Shown: positions 1 to 9,451, counted from the stretch's first letter. The stretch is DNA of 64,000 bases from Methylobacterium sp. Leaf117 (GCF_001422985.1 NZ_LMNL01000023.1:506516-570515), one strand, 5' to 3'. The notes: generated from the letters alone by a model not told the origin. Numbers and translations: made by a program.

Positions 1-954
1 TCCGGCGAGCGCCGGGGAGGGGGCGGCCGCGAGGGCGATGCCGAAGGGCAGGAGCGGGCCGCAGCCGATCTCGGGCGCGAAGAACAGCGGGAAGGTGACC
101 CGGCGCAGGCGCGCCCATCGCAACTGCCGCGACCAGATCTCCGCCAGGGTGCGGCGCCCGAGGGGCTGGTCGAACGGAGCGGCCACGAGATGGACGCGCG
201 CCCCGGCCGCGCGCACGAGCTTGGTCGCCGCCGCATCCTCGGCGATCTCGGCCGCCAGGGCGCGGATGCCGCCGCGTGCCTCCAGGAAGGGCTTGTGCCA
301 AAGCATGCTCTTGCCCTGGGCGAAGCCGAGGCCGAGGGCCTCGCCGGTATATTGCCAGCGCGCCTGGAGGGTGTTCAGGAAGGCGCATTCCACCGTGGCG
401 AACAGGCCCTCGGGCCGCGCTCCGATCGGCGTCGAGCAGACGAGGCCGGTGTTCGGACGCCAGGCCGCCTGCAATTGCTGCAGGTAGTCCGGCGGCATCG
501 CCACGTTCGAATCGGCGAGCACGACCCAGTCGTGGCGGGCCGCCTCCCAGCCGCGCACGCAGTTGTTGAGCTTCGGATTGTCGCTGATGCGCTCGTCGCC
601 GACGATCAGGCGGGACCGGACCTGCGGATGCGCCGCCATGAGCCGACGCACCAGCGGTACGATGGGATCGGCTTCATCGGCGACGCAGAAGATCAGCTCG
701 TAGGACGGATGCACCAGCCGGAAGCCGCGCGTCAGCAATTCCTCGCTGAAGGTCTCCACGCCGCAGACCGGCCGGACCAGCGACACCGGCGCGCCCTGGG
801 GGAACACCGATGCGCCGTTGCGCCGCCCGATTCGGACGGCCGCCACCGCGATCCCGACCAGGTTGATCAGCGTCAGGGCGGCGCAGAACGCCAGAGCGAC
901 CGCAGCGCTCGGCTCCGACAAGTCCCGCATCGCCTGATCCCACATCCGCGACAT
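1..954 (-). CDS. GT21-like glycosyltransferase (ceramide glucosyltransferase type), 3' end cut by window
   Basis: The gene reads leftward from an ATG at 954 and stays open for 318 codons to the window edge, so its C-terminus is missing. The N-terminus has one hydrophobic segment (about residues 18-38). A nucleotide-sugar transferase core follows: a LADSN acidic motif near residue 147, EDAATK near residue 240 and RQLRWAR near residue 278. Together these match the D1-D2-D3-(Q/R)xxRW layout of GT2/GT21 enzymes. Family knowledge: GT21 proteins transfer glucose from UDP-glucose to ceramide or related lipids at the cytoplasmic membrane face; hopanoid-associated HpnI enzymes share the fold. The true acceptor cannot be told from sequence. 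It is divergent from the flavin oxidase at 1087, with 132 bp between them. Confidence 0.75.
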   Translation of the reverse strand, partial: MSRMWDQAMRDLSEPSAAVALAFCAALTLINLVGIAVAAVRIGRRNGASVFPQGAPVSLVRPVCGVETFSEELLTRGFRLVHPSYELIFCVADEADPIVPLVRRLMAAHPQVRSRLIVGDERISDNPKLNNCVRGWEAARHDWVVLADSNVAMPPDYLQQLQAAWRPNTGLVCSTPIGARPEGLFATVECAFLNTLQARWQYTGEALGLGFAQGKSMLWHKPFLEARGGIRALAAEIAEDAAATKLVRAAGARVHLVAAPFDQPLGRRTLAEIWSRQLRWARLRRVTFPLFFAPEIGCGPLLPFGIALAAAPSPALAG

Positions 955-1086
955 CTCCCGTTGGTCAGACCCGAAACGCGACCGATCGCGGGATGGACAT
1001 CGCGCCGCGTCCCCGACCGTCCCAGCGCCCCTAACAGCCGCGATGCTTCAGTCGTATGACAACCCGGGGGAACGGAGGGGGCGGGC

Positions 1087-2031
1087 GTGGCGAGACCGGC
1101 GCATGTGGCGATCGTGGGAGCCGGGATGGCGGGGGCGAGCGCCGCGCGCCGCCTGATCGAGGCCGGCCTCGCCGTCACCCTGTTCGACAAGGGCCGTCAG
1201 GTCGGCGGCCGCATGGCGAACCGGCGCGATCGCGACACCGGGCTCCGCTTCGATCACGGCGCCCAGGTTCTGCGGGCACATGGCTCCGCCTTCGGGGCGC
1301 GGCTCGCCGCCTGGGCGGGCCGCGGCCTCGTGGCGCCCTGGGATGGTCCTGACCGTTTCACGGCCGTGCCCGACATGACCGCGCCGGTGCGCGATCTCCT
1401 CGGCGGTCTCGAGGTTCATGTCGGCCGCACCGTCACGGGCCTGTCGCGCGTGTCGAGCGGCTGGACCCTGGCTCTGGCCGAGGGTCTCGAACCGCGGGTG
1501 TTCGAGGCCGTCGTGCTCACGCTGCCAGGGCCTCAGGCGTCGCGCCTCCTCGCCACGAGCGGATTCGTGCTGCCGACGATCGAGCGGGCGACCTACGCAC
1601 CCTGCTGGTCGCTGATGCTGACCTGCGCGCAGGACCTTCCCTTCGTGGGCGACGTCCTACGACCCGCGGGAGGACCGGTCGCGGCCATCTTTCGCGAGGG
1701 CACGAAGCCCGGCCGGCCGAGCGGGAAGCCCGCCTTCACCGTCCATGCCACGCCCGACTGGTCGAGGACCCACCTGGAGGACGCGCCCGAGGCGGCGGCG
1801 GCACGGCTGATCTCGGCCCTGTCCGTCCTCTTCGGAGTGCCGGTCGCCGGACAGGGGCGCGGCCATCGCTGGCGCTACGCCCTCGTCGAGGAAACCTGCG
1901 GCGAACCCTGCCTCTACGACCCGCGCGAGCGCCTGGGCTATGCCGGTGACGGCTGCCTCGGGCCGCGCGTCGAGGCCGCCTACGACAGCGGCCTGGCCCT
2001 GGCCGACCGCCTCCTCGCCGAACTGGCGTGA
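1087..2031 (+). CDS. FAD-dependent oxidoreductase, renalase/amine-oxidase type
   Basis: A 314-residue protein starting at GTG. The first 35 residues hold a dinucleotide-binding Rossmann motif (VGAGMAGASAA) and the acidic end of the second strand (FDKG). The following GGRMANRR is typical of renalase-like and flavin amine oxidases. A C-terminal GYAGDG segment near residue 285 fits the FAD-closing motif. Such proteins oxidise amines or reduced nicotinamide isomers in the cytoplasm; the substrate here is unknown. The deacetylase-like gene at 2056 starts 24 bp after the stop, so the two are probably co-transcribed. No signal peptide is visible. Confidence 0.8.
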   Translation: MARPAHVAIVGAGMAGASAARRLIEAGLAVTLFDKGRQVGGRMANRRDRDTGLRFDHGAQVLRAHGSAFGARLAAWAGRGLVAPWDGPDRFTAVPDMTAPVRDLLGGLEVHVGRTVTGLSRVSSGWTLALAEGLEPRVFEAVVLTLPGPQASRLLATSGFVLPTIERATYAPCWSLMLTCAQDLPFVGDVLRPAGGPVAAIFREGTKPGRPSGKPAFTVHATPDWSRTHLEDAPEAAAARLISALSVLFGVPVAGQGRGHRWRYALVEETCGEPCLYDPRERLGYAGDGCLGPRVEAAYDSGLALADRLLAELA

Positions 2032-2055
2032 GGCGCGTGTCGTGAGGTCTGCCAC

Positions 2056-2958
2056 ATGAGCCTGCCCATCGTCTTCCACCCGGCCTACGAGGCGACCCTG
2101 CCGGAGGGGCATCGCTTCCCGATGCGCAAATACGGGCGCCTGGCCGAACTGCTGGTGGAGCAGGGCCTCGCGCCGCACGGCTTCGTCCGGCCGGAGCCGG
2201 CCGGGGCCGCGCTTCTCGCCGCCGCTCACGATCGCGCCTACGTCGAGGCCGTGCTCGCCCTCGACGTCTCCCGCGAAATCGAGCGCAGCATCGGCCTTCC
2301 GGTCGGCGCCTCGGTGGTCGCCCGCTCCTGCGCGTCCGTCGGCGGCACCCTCCTGGCCGCCCGCCTCGCCCTGGCGCACGGGATCGCCGGAAGCACGGCC
2401 GGCGGCAGTCATCATGCCCGACGCGAGACCGGGGCCGGTTTCTGCATCTTCAACGACGTGGCGGTCGCCGCCCGCACCCTGCATGCCGAGGGCACCATCG
2501 CCCGCGCCCTGGTGATCGATTGCGATGTCCACCAGGGCGACGGCACCGCCGATTGCCTCAGCGGCACCCCCGATCTCTTCACCCTCTCGATCCACGCCGA
2601 GAAGAACTACCCGACCCGCAAGATCGTCGGCGACCGGGACGTCGGCCTGCCCGACGGCGTCGACGATGCCGGATACCGCGCGGTGCTGGAGGCCCATGTC
2701 GGACCGCTCCTCGATGCGATCCGCCCCGACCTCGTGTTCTACAATGCCGGCGTCGACCCCCACCGCGACGACCGCCTCGGGCGCCTCGACCTGACCGATG
2801 CCGGCCTCCTGGCGCGCGACCGGTACGTGGTGGGAGCCGTCCGCCGCCGCGGCATCCCGTTGGTCGGGGTGATCGGCGGCGGCTATTCCACGGACATCGA
2901 CGCCCTGGCGGCCCGGCACGCCCTGGTCTTCGCCGCCATGGCCGAGCAGGCAGCCTGA
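2056..2958 (+). CDS. Histone deacetylase-like amidohydrolase (AcuC/acetylpolyamine amidohydrolase superfamily)
   Basis: A 300-residue arginase/deacetylase-fold protein. Zinc-site and charge-relay signatures are present: GGSHHARR near residue 117, then VIDCDVHQGDG near residue 155, where D and H would bind zinc, and YNAGVDPH near residue 231. Bacterial members remove acetyl groups from acetylpolyamines, acetoin-pathway proteins or other acylated amines. It follows a flavin amine oxidase-like gene by 24 bp, which makes a role in acetylated-amine turnover attractive, but that is inference. The downstream hybrid kinase converges on it, ending 55 bp away. Confidence 0.85.
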   Translation: MSLPIVFHPAYEATLPEGHRFPMRKYGRLAELLVEQGLAPHGFVRPEPAGAALLAAAHDRAYVEAVLALDVSREIERSIGLPVGASVVARSCASVGGTLLAARLALAHGIAGSTAGGSHHARRETGAGFCIFNDVAVAARTLHAEGTIARALVIDCDVHQGDGTADCLSGTPDLFTLSIHAEKNYPTRKIVGDRDVGLPDGVDDAGYRAVLEAHVGPLLDAIRPDLVFYNAGVDPHRDDRLGRLDLTDAGLLARDRYVVGAVRRRGIPLVGVIGGGYSTDIDALAARHALVFAAMAEQAA

Positions 2959-3013
2959 CGCCGCGACGCCCGACGTGCCGGCGCAAGGCCGAGCGGCGGG
3001 AGCGGTTCCTTGC

Positions 3014-6013
3014 CTAAGGTTCCGACAGCGCCACCTGGCGTGCGACGATCCGGTTGATCGTCCGGCCGAGCTGCTCGGCCGAATAGGGTTTCTGAAGAAG
3101 CTCGAAGCCGTGCGCGTCCTCCTGGGCCAGGATGTGGCTGTATCCCGAGGCGAGCAGCACCGGTAGATCCGGCCGGCGGCGCCGTAACTCCTGAGCCAGG
3201 GCCACGCCGCCCATGCCGGGCATGACCACGTCCGACACGACGATGTCGAAGGGTGTGGTTTCACGCTCCACATCCGCCAGCGCACTCTCGGCGTCGGTGT
3301 GCCAGGTCGGCAGATAGCCGAAATCCTCCAGGATCTGGCGGGCGATACGGCCCACCTCCAGGTTGTCCTCCACGAGAAGGACGCGCAGGCCGTCCCCCGA
3401 GACGGTGGGATGCTCGATCACGCCGGCGGCCGTGGGCGGGACCTGATCGGGCTCGATTTCCGGCAGGTAGAGCGTGAAGGTCGTTCCCGCCCCGACCGTA
3501 CTGATGACCGCGATGTCGCCGCCCGACTGCTTGGCGAAGCCGAAGACCTGCGACAGCCCGAGCCCGGTGCCCTTGCCCACGCCCTTGGTGGTGAAGAACG
3601 GTTCGAAGATCCGGTCGAGATGATCCGCCGGGATCCCGATGCCGGTGTCGCTGAGCGAGATCGCGGCGAACCGGTCCGCTTGGCCGCCCTGGTCGCGCAG
3701 GGGTGACATGGGCGCCCGGCATTCCAGGCGGATGGTCAGGGTGCCCCGCTCTTCCATCGCGTCCCGGGCATTGACCGCCATATTGATCAGCGCGGTCTCG
3801 AACTGGCTGAGATCCGCGCGGATGTGGCAGGTCTCCTCGGGCAGCGCCGTGACGACCTGGATACAGGCGCCCGTCACCGTTTCCAGAAGGTCGGCGATGA
3901 CGATGAGGCGCGCCCGAACGTCGAACACCTCGGGCTTCAAGGCCTGGCGCCGGGCGAAGGCGAGCAGCTGGCCGGTGAGCTTGGCGGCCCGGTCCACGGT
4001 CTCGGAGACGGCATCGAGGTAGCGGCTCTTGCGCACCTCCGGCAGATCCGGCCGACGCAGGAAGTCGACCGAGGAGCGGATGATGGTGAGGAGATTGTTG
4101 AAGTCGTGCGCGACGCCCCCGGTGAGCTGGCCCACCGCCTCCATCTTCTGCGCCTGCCGCAAGGCCTCGTGGGTCTGTTCCAGCTCGGCCGTGCGTCCCG
4201 CCACGCGCTCCTCAAGGGTGGCGTTCAACTCGCGCAGGGCCGCCTCGGCCTCCGCCTGCGCGTAGGCCGACCAGGTCCGGGCCGCGACCTCCATGGTCAG
4301 CCCGACCTCCGCGTCGGTCCAGATGCGCGGCGCGTCGGAATGCACGAAGAACACGCCGCCGAGGGACAGGCCGCCGGATTCCAGGCTTCGCATCATCGGA
4401 GCCACGATCAGCGCCCGCGTTCCGATGCTGTCCCAGGTGGCCTGGAACGCCGGCTCGGCGGTCCGCGGGTCCGTCCGACAATCGGTCACGACCAGGGTTT
4501 GCCCCTGGCGCAACTCGACCACCAGCGCGGGGCCGAAGGCATCGAGCACCCGGACCACGCCGGCGAGCGAGGGCATGCGCCCGTCGCACCAGTCGCGCTC
4601 GACCGAGATGACCTCGCCCTCGTTCTGAAGATGGCCGTAACCGACCCGGCCGACACCCAGATGCGCGCCGAGGCTGGCCGAGGCCATCATCTTGATGTCC
4701 AGCGGCCTCGCCGCCGTGCGCAGGCGGTCGGCCAGCGCGATCTGGAAGCGCAGGTGGCCCTCGGCGGATTTGCGCGCCGTGATGTCGATGGCCGTCCCGA
4801 GGGCCCGAACGCAGCGCCCGGTCTCGTCGAACACGCCCCGGCCCTTCGCCGCCACCCAGCGCACCAGCCGATCGTCGCGCCCGATGGTGCGGTACTCGGC
4901 GTCATAGGTCGTGCGCAGGGCCGGGTCGATGGCGGAGGCGAAGGCCGCTCGGGTTGCCGCCAGATCCTCGGGGTGCAGGGTGGCGTAGAAGTCGTCGAGG
5001 GTCACCGACGCGCCGGAGGAAAAGCCGAACATCGCCTTGGTGCGGTCCGACCAGACCAGCGTACCGCCGACCGGATCGAGGTCCCAGGTGCCGATCTCGG
5101 CCGCCTCGGTGGCCAGCCGCAGCTGCTCCTCGCGCCGTCGCAGGCGCGTTTCGGCCTGCTTGCGGTCGTGGATGTCCTCGACCACGCCGTACCAGCACAG
5201 GATTTCGCCGCCCTCCGTCCGGCGCGGAAAGGCGCGGGCCCGCATCCAGCGGTGCTCGCCCGACGCGAGGCGGATGCGGTAATCGACATCCACCGGGTCT
5301 CCGGAGGCGATGCAGGCACCGAACACGGCGATGGTCCGCGGCAGGTCCTCGGGATGCACCGCCCGGGTCCAGCCGTCGCCCAGGGGCTCGCCGGGGGCCT
5401 GTCCCGTCAGGGTCAGCCAGCGGGTCGCGTAGGACGTGATGTTGCCGGCAGCATCGCAGGTCCAGGGAACCTGCGGGTTCAACTCGACCGTGTGGCGATA
5501 ATGGTCTTCGCTCTCGCGCAGGGCGGCCTCGCCGAGCACGCGGTCGGTCGTTTCCGCGGTGACGCAGAGCAATCCGTTGATCGCGCCGGCATCGTCGTAG
5601 ACGGGCGAGTAGGTGAACGACCACCAGCTTTCCTCCGCCCGTCCTGCGCGGGCGAGATCGAGCTTCATGTCGGTCAAGGTGCGGGGCTCGCCCGCGAGGG
5701 TGGCCTCCACCAGTGGACCGATGTCGTCCCAGATGCTGCCCCAGACCTCGCGGAACGGACGGCCGAGCGCGTGCGACAGGCGATAGCCGAGGATCGGCCG
5801 GTAGGAGTCGTTGTAGAAGCAGAGCAGGTCGGGTCCCCAGGCGAGGAACATCGGCCGGGGACAGGCGAGCATGAGCGCCAGCGTATTGCGCAAGGACGCC
5901 GGCCAGGTCTCCGGCGGTCCGAATCTCGTCCCCGACCAGTCGTGTGCGCGGATTTCGGCACCCGTGACGCCGCCGGCATCGAGAAACGCCAGGGAGACGG
6001 TCACGCGCCACAA
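3014..6013 (-). CDS. Soluble hybrid sensor histidine kinase with PAS, GAF and receiver domains
   Basis: About 999 residues without a transmembrane segment. Domains in order: a PAS region (roughly 30-160) with its PAC tail, a second PAS (165-290), a third PAS (290-415), a GAF domain (430-590), a short coiled coil, a HisKA dimerisation domain with the H-box HDFNN near residue 640, a HATPase domain ending near 870 (DTGIGIP and GTGLGLS boxes), and a C-terminal receiver (VLLVEDN, phospho-acceptor in VVSDVVMPG, near 885-995). The H-box-F-N-N form is typical of the HWE-distant hybrid kinases of alphaproteobacteria. The ligand is unknown. The start codon here is TTG; a GTG three codons inside is an equally good choice. 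No response-regulator gene is adjacent. Confidence 0.85.
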   Translation of the reverse strand: MWRVTVSLAFLDAGGVTGAEIRAHDWSGTRFGPPETWPASLRNTLALMLACPRPMFLAWGPDLLCFYNDSYRPILGYRLSHALGRPFREVWGSIWDDIGPLVEATLAGEPRTLTDMKLDLARAGRAEESWWSFTYSPVYDDAGAINGLLCVTAETTDRVLGEAALRESEDHYRHTVELNPQVPWTCDAAGNITSYATRWLTLTGQAPGEPLGDGWTRAVHPEDLPRTIAVFGACIASGDPVDVDYRIRLASGEHRWMRARAFPRRTEGGEILCWYGVVEDIHDRKQAETRLRRREEQLRLATEAAEIGTWDLDPVGGTLVWSDRTKAMFGFSSGASVTLDDFYATLHPEDLAATRAAFASAIDPALRTTYDAEYRTIGRDDRLVRWVAAKGRGVFDETGRCVRALGTAIDITARKSAEGHLRFQIALADRLRTAARPLDIKMMASASLGAHLGVGRVGYGHLQNEGEVISVERDWCDGRMPSLAGVVRVLDAFGPALVVELRQGQTLVVTDCRTDPRTAEPAFQATWDSIGTRALIVAPMMRSLESGGLSLGGVFFVHSDAPRIWTDAEVGLTMEVAARTWSAYAQAEAEAALRELNATLEERVAGRTAELEQTHEALRQAQKMEAVGQLTGGVAHDFNNLLTIIRSSVDFLRRPDLPEVRKSRYLDAVSETVDRAAKLTGQLLAFARRQALKPEVFDVRARLIVIADLLETVTGACIQVVTALPEETCHIRADLSQFETALINMAVNARDAMEERGTLTIRLECRAPMSPLRDQGGQADRFAAISLSDTGIGIPADHLDRIFEPFFTTKGVGKGTGLGLSQVFGFAKQSGGDIAVISTVGAGTTFTLYLPEIEPDQVPPTAAGVIEHPTVSGDGLRVLLVEDNLEVGRIARQILEDFGYLPTWHTDAESALADVERETTPFDIVVSDVVMPGMGGVALAQELRRRRPDLPVLLASGYSHILAQEDAHGFELLQKPYSAEQLGRTINRIVARQVALSEP

Positions 6014-6391
6014 ATCCCGGATCGGTCGCAGCCGTTGGGCATCTCGGATCTTCGGGCGATCGGATCGGGCGGTCCGGCTGGCATGATCAAGGCATAGCTG
6101 CGTTGATCCGGGTCGTACAGCGCTTCTCCGGGTCTCGGCAGAACGGATTTCGCGGAGACGAAATCATTCCGGGCCTTCGGAACAGCGTCGCGTAGATTCG
6201 GGGGAGGTCGCGCGGCACTGCGAAAGTATCGATCATGGTGAAGGCTTGGCCCTCATCCTTGCGATCATTCTTGCCCTGCATGCTCCGCGGCATGCCATCG
6301 GCCGGCTTCGTCTGATTCAATACGGAAGGACCGTCAGCGGCGTCTCTCGCTCATCGATGTACGCAAGCGGACGCTCGCAAAGCTGAGACGC
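6014..6391. other. Intergenic stretch between hybrid kinase and TetR gene
   Basis: This 378-bp gap is the upstream region of the hybrid kinase. A 77-codon frame exists on the minus strand (6087-6320), but its composition is unlike a folded protein and it resembles no family I know. I see no terminator, tRNA or repeat. It may simply carry the kinase promoter. Confidence 0.5.
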
Positions 6392-6967
6392 TCAGGGCCG
6401 CGCCTCGATCTTCGGCAGGCTCCTGGCGGTGCGCTCCATGGCGTCGAACAGTTTCTCCAGTTCCGCCCCCTCCAGGCAGTGGAAGCCGAGCGTGCGAGAG
6501 AGGAGGAGGCCGAGGGTGGCGAAGGTCAGCATCGCCCCGGCGCCCGGGCAGCAGGCCACGTCCTCCATCTGGGCCAGGCGGTCCCGCAGGAAGGCGTTGA
6601 AGCCCGCGAAGGCCTCCGGGTTCTCGGCAGAAGCCAGCAGGAGCGCCCGGGGAAATCCATCCTCGTCGGCATAGATCTGTCGCGCATGGGCGATCAGGGC
6701 CAGGGGGAGGGCGGCCGGTCCCGGCCCCTGTTCGGCCTCGTGGGCCGTCACGCTCTCACGGATTTCGCGCAGCTTGCGCTCCGCCAGCGCCGAGATCAGC
6801 GCATCCTTCGAGGCGTAGTGATGCAGGACGCCGCCCTTGCTCAGAGAGGCTTCCGCCGCCACCGCATCGATCGTCAGGGTGCGGGTGCCCATGCGCCGGA
6901 TCAGACGCTCGGCGGCATCCAGGATCACCAGCGGTCGGTCTTCGCGGCGGGTACGCGCCTTCATCAT
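6392..6967 (-). CDS. TetR family transcriptional repressor, divergent from RND efflux genes
   Basis: A 191-residue regulator. Residues about 12-58 form the TetR helix-turn-helix: the segment TIDAVAAEASLSKGGVLHHY contains the recognition helix. The remaining two thirds are a ligand-binding domain that is not conserved enough to name an inducer. It starts at tandem ATG codons (6967 or 6964). It is divergently placed 204 bp from the first efflux adaptor, the usual arrangement of a local repressor of an AcrAB-type pump. A palindrome at 7099-7112 in the shared region is a candidate operator. Confidence 0.9.
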   Translation of the reverse strand: MMKARTRREDRPLVILDAAERLIRRMGTRTLTIDAVAAEASLSKGGVLHHYASKDALISALAERKLREIRESVTAHEAEQGPGPAALPLALIAHARQIYADEDGFPRALLLASAENPEAFAGFNAFLRDRLAQMEDVACCPGAGAMLTFATLGLLLSRTLGFHCLEGAELEKLFDAMERTARSLPKIEARP

Positions 6968-7098
6968 CGATCATCCGGCAGAGGTGCCAAGGTTTCGCGA
7001 TGATACCAAATCAAAGCCGCACATGGCAGAAAGATCGAATACTTCAACGAGATACCGGGGCGTTACGAAAACCAGGAGCCGATCTGCTCTTGCAAGAA

Positions 7099-7112
7099 AC
7101 CGTCTGGACGGT
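7099..7112. promoter_or_regulatory. Perfect inverted repeat, candidate TetR operator
   Basis: ACCGTC-TG-GACGGT is a perfect 6-bp inverted repeat with a two-base spacer, in the divergent region between the TetR gene and the efflux adaptor. It lies 59 bp upstream of the adaptor start chosen here. Location and symmetry fit a TetR-family site; binding itself is inferred. Confidence 0.4.
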
Positions 7113-7171
7113 CGGTATGATAGACGATATGGATGAGGCGAGGTAGGGGCTTTTTGGGTTTCGAGGACGCA

Positions 7172-8320
7172 ATGGTGGGTTGGCAGACCGTTTGGCCGCG
7201 CTGGCGCGGAGGCCTGGGCCTCGGCCTTGCGATCGCAGCTGCCGCGATGTCGCCGGTGCTCGGCGCAGAGGCCGCCACCGAAGCGTCGCCCGCAGGCGCC
7301 TCGAAGAACGCCGCCCCGGCCATGGCCCTCGTGCGAACGACCATCGCCCGCTCGACCACCATCGCCTCGGACCTGATCTTCACCGGCGACATCCAGGCCC
7401 AGTCGCAGGTCAATGTCGCCTTCCGCACCAACGGCAAGATCGCCAAGCGCCTTGTGGAGGTCGGCGACCACGTCACCGCCGATCGGGTCCTGGCCAAGCT
7501 CGATCCCCAGGAGCAGCGGGCCAACCTCAACAACGCCCAGGCTGCGCTCACCTCGGCCGATGCGCTGCTGACCCAGGCCAAGCTGAATTTCAAGCGCCAG
7601 GAGCAGCTCCTGGCCAGCGGCTACACCACCCGCCCGAGCTACGACGATGCGGAGCAGCAGCTGCGCACGACCCAGGCCTCGGTCGATTCGGCCCGGGCCG
7701 CCCTCGGCACCGCCGAGGAGCAATACTCCTACACGGACCTGAAGGCCGGCGTGGACGGCATCGTCCTCAGTCGCACCTTCGAGGTGGGCCAGGTGGTCCA
7801 GGCGGGCCAGACCGTCCTGGTGATGGCGCAGGACGGGCCGCGCGACGCCGTCTTCAACGTGTTCGAAGCGGTGCTCGCCGCGCCGCCGGCGAGCAAGACC
7901 GTGGAGGTGACGCTGCAGGCCGACCCGCGCGTCAAGGCGGTCGGTCGCGTGCGCGAGATCTCGCCCAGCGTCGATGCCGCTTCCGGCACGGTGCGGATCA
8001 AGGTCGGTCTCGAGGAGACGCCCAAGGCCATGAGCCTCGGGGCCGTCGTGATCGGCACCGGCAAGTTCCAGCCGCGCCCGGCGATCGTCCTGCCTTGGTC
8101 GGCGCTCTATCGCTGGCAGAACAGCCCGGCGGTCTGGGTGCGCGATCCCCAGACCGGGACCGTCCGGCCGAGGCCCGTCGTGATCGAGCGCTACGGCCCC
8201 AACACCATCGCGCTCAAGGAGGGCGTCACGCCCGGCGAGGAGGTCGTCATCGCGGGGATCCAGCTTCTCCGGCCAGGCCAGACCGTCGCCGTTTCGAAGA
8301 CCCTCGAGGCGACGCGATGA
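7172..8320 (+). CDS. RND efflux periplasmic adaptor (membrane fusion protein) 1
   Basis: A 382-residue HlyD/AcrA-type adaptor. The ATG at 7172 is preferred over one at 7133: it has a GAGG ribosome site just upstream and opens directly into a Sec-type signal peptide (basic start, hydrophobic stretch, cleavage near GAEAA). The lipoyl/barrel-sandwich halves sit at about residues 60-100 and 180-225, flanking an alpha-hairpin rich in Ala and Gln. C-terminal beta-barrel and membrane-proximal domains follow. Family role: it bridges the inner-membrane RND pump to an outer-membrane channel. The last base pairs overlap the second adaptor (ATGA), so the two are translated together. Confidence 0.88.
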   Translation: MVGWQTVWPRWRGGLGLGLAIAAAAMSPVLGAEAATEASPAGASKNAAPAMALVRTTIARSTTIASDLIFTGDIQAQSQVNVAFRTNGKIAKRLVEVGDHVTADRVLAKLDPQEQRANLNNAQAALTSADALLTQAKLNFKRQEQLLASGYTTRPSYDDAEQQLRTTQASVDSARAALGTAEEQYSYTDLKAGVDGIVLSRTFEVGQVVQAGQTVLVMAQDGPRDAVFNVFEAVLAAPPASKTVEVTLQADPRVKAVGRVREISPSVDAASGTVRIKVGLEETPKAMSLGAVVIGTGKFQPRPAIVLPWSALYRWQNSPAVWVRDPQTGTVRPRPVVIERYGPNTIALKEGVTPGEEVVIAGIQLLRPGQTVAVSKTLEATR

Positions 8321-9393
8321 CCCGCCCGCTCTGGAGCGCGTTCGCGCTCGTCGCTCTCCTCGGCGCCTGCCACGCCGCCGAGGAGCCGGCAGGGCCCCCA
8401 CCCGTGCGGCCGGTGCTGTACCGGGTGGTCAAGCCCGTCGACGCCCAGGTCTTCGGACCCTTCGCGGGAGTCGTGGCGCCGCGCTACCAGTCCGAGATCG
8501 GCTTCCAGATCGCCGGCCGGATGATCGCCCGCGACGTCACCGTGGGCGACATCGTGCACAAGGGCCAGCGCATCGCCGCCCTCGATCCGGTCGTCCCGCG
8601 CTTCGCCCTGACCCGGGCCGAAGCGGACCTCGCCGATGCCAAGGCGCAGGCGGAGAACGCCAACGCGACGGAGATCCGCCGCCGCCGCCTGCTCGCCGGC
8701 GGCAACGTCACCCAGGCCCAGCTCGATACCGCCGTGGCGAGCCGGGACACCGCCCAGGCGCGACTGGCCCAGGCCGAGGCCAACCTGCAGAAGGCGCGCG
8801 ACCAGATCGGCTACACCGAACTGCACGCGGATTTCGATGGCGTCGTCACGGTCCGCAGCGCAGAGGTCGGCCAGGTTCTCAGCGCGGGTCAGGCGGTGGC
8901 GACCCTGGCTCGCCCGGAAGAGCGCGAGGCCGTGGTCGATATCCCGGAGGAACTGGTCGGCACCATGCCGGCGGACGCGCAATTCACCGTGTCCCTGCAG
9001 AGCGCTCCCGATGTGACGGCGACCGCCCGCGTGCGCGAGATCGCACCCTTCGCCGACCAGACCACGCGCACGCGGCGCATCCGCATGACGCTGATCGATC
9101 CATCCCCGGCCTTCCGCCTCGGCTCGACCCTCACGGTGATGCTGGCGCGAGCCGAGCCGCCGCACGTGGATCTGCCCGCCACGGTGGTGCTGACCGAGGG
9201 CGGCCGCGATGCGGTCTGGGTCGTCGCCCCGGACGGAAAGAGCGTCCTCAAGCGCTTCGTCACCGTCACGCACCGGGACGGCGAGCGCGTCAGCATCGGC
9301 GAGGGCCTCGGGGCCGGAGACCGCGTGGTGCTGGCCGGCGTCCATTCGCTGAAGGAGGGGCAGGCCGTGCGCCTGTCCGACCAGGCGCCCTGA
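8317..9393 (+). CDS. RND efflux periplasmic adaptor 2, predicted lipoprotein
   Basis: A 358-residue second adaptor of the same family, starting at the ATG that overlaps the previous stop by four bases. The N-terminus is a lipoprotein signal: a hydrophobic run ending in LLGAC, with the cysteine near residue 20 as the lipidation site. The barrel-sandwich halves are near residues 55-90 and 165-200, with the helical hairpin between and a beta-barrel domain after. Having two non-identical adaptors for one pump is less usual; they may form a mixed hexamer. An RND pump gene starts 58 bp downstream. Confidence 0.88.
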   Translation: MTRPLWSAFALVALLGACHAAEEPAGPPPVRPVLYRVVKPVDAQVFGPFAGVVAPRYQSEIGFQIAGRMIARDVTVGDIVHKGQRIAALDPVVPRFALTRAEADLADAKAQAENANATEIRRRRLLAGGNVTQAQLDTAVASRDTAQARLAQAEANLQKARDQIGYTELHADFDGVVTVRSAEVGQVLSAGQAVATLARPEEREAVVDIPEELVGTMPADAQFTVSLQSAPDVTATARVREIAPFADQTTRTRRIRMTLIDPSPAFRLGSTLTVMLARAEPPHVDLPATVVLTEGGRDAVWVVAPDGKSVLKRFVTVTHRDGERVSIGEGLGAGDRVVLAGVHSLKEGQAVRLSDQAP

Positions 9394-9451
9394 TCGGGTC
9401 TCGACCGCCATCCGTCATCAGTCGCCACCCCGTTGAGGCGAGAGCAAGACC

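Noticed and set aside
3824..6097. Long plus-strand open frame across the hybrid kinase
   Set aside because: Arg/Gly/His-rich composition, no domain, and full overlap with a kinase whose domains are clear on the minus strand.
6087..6320. 77-codon minus-strand frame upstream of the hybrid kinase
   Set aside because: No recognisable family and weak composition; left as part of an intergenic stretch.
7180..8316. Plus-strand frame that joins the second adaptor without a stop
   Set aside because: It overlaps the first adaptor in another frame. The adaptor 2 lipoprotein signal starts at 8317, so the upstream part is coincidence and not a fusion.
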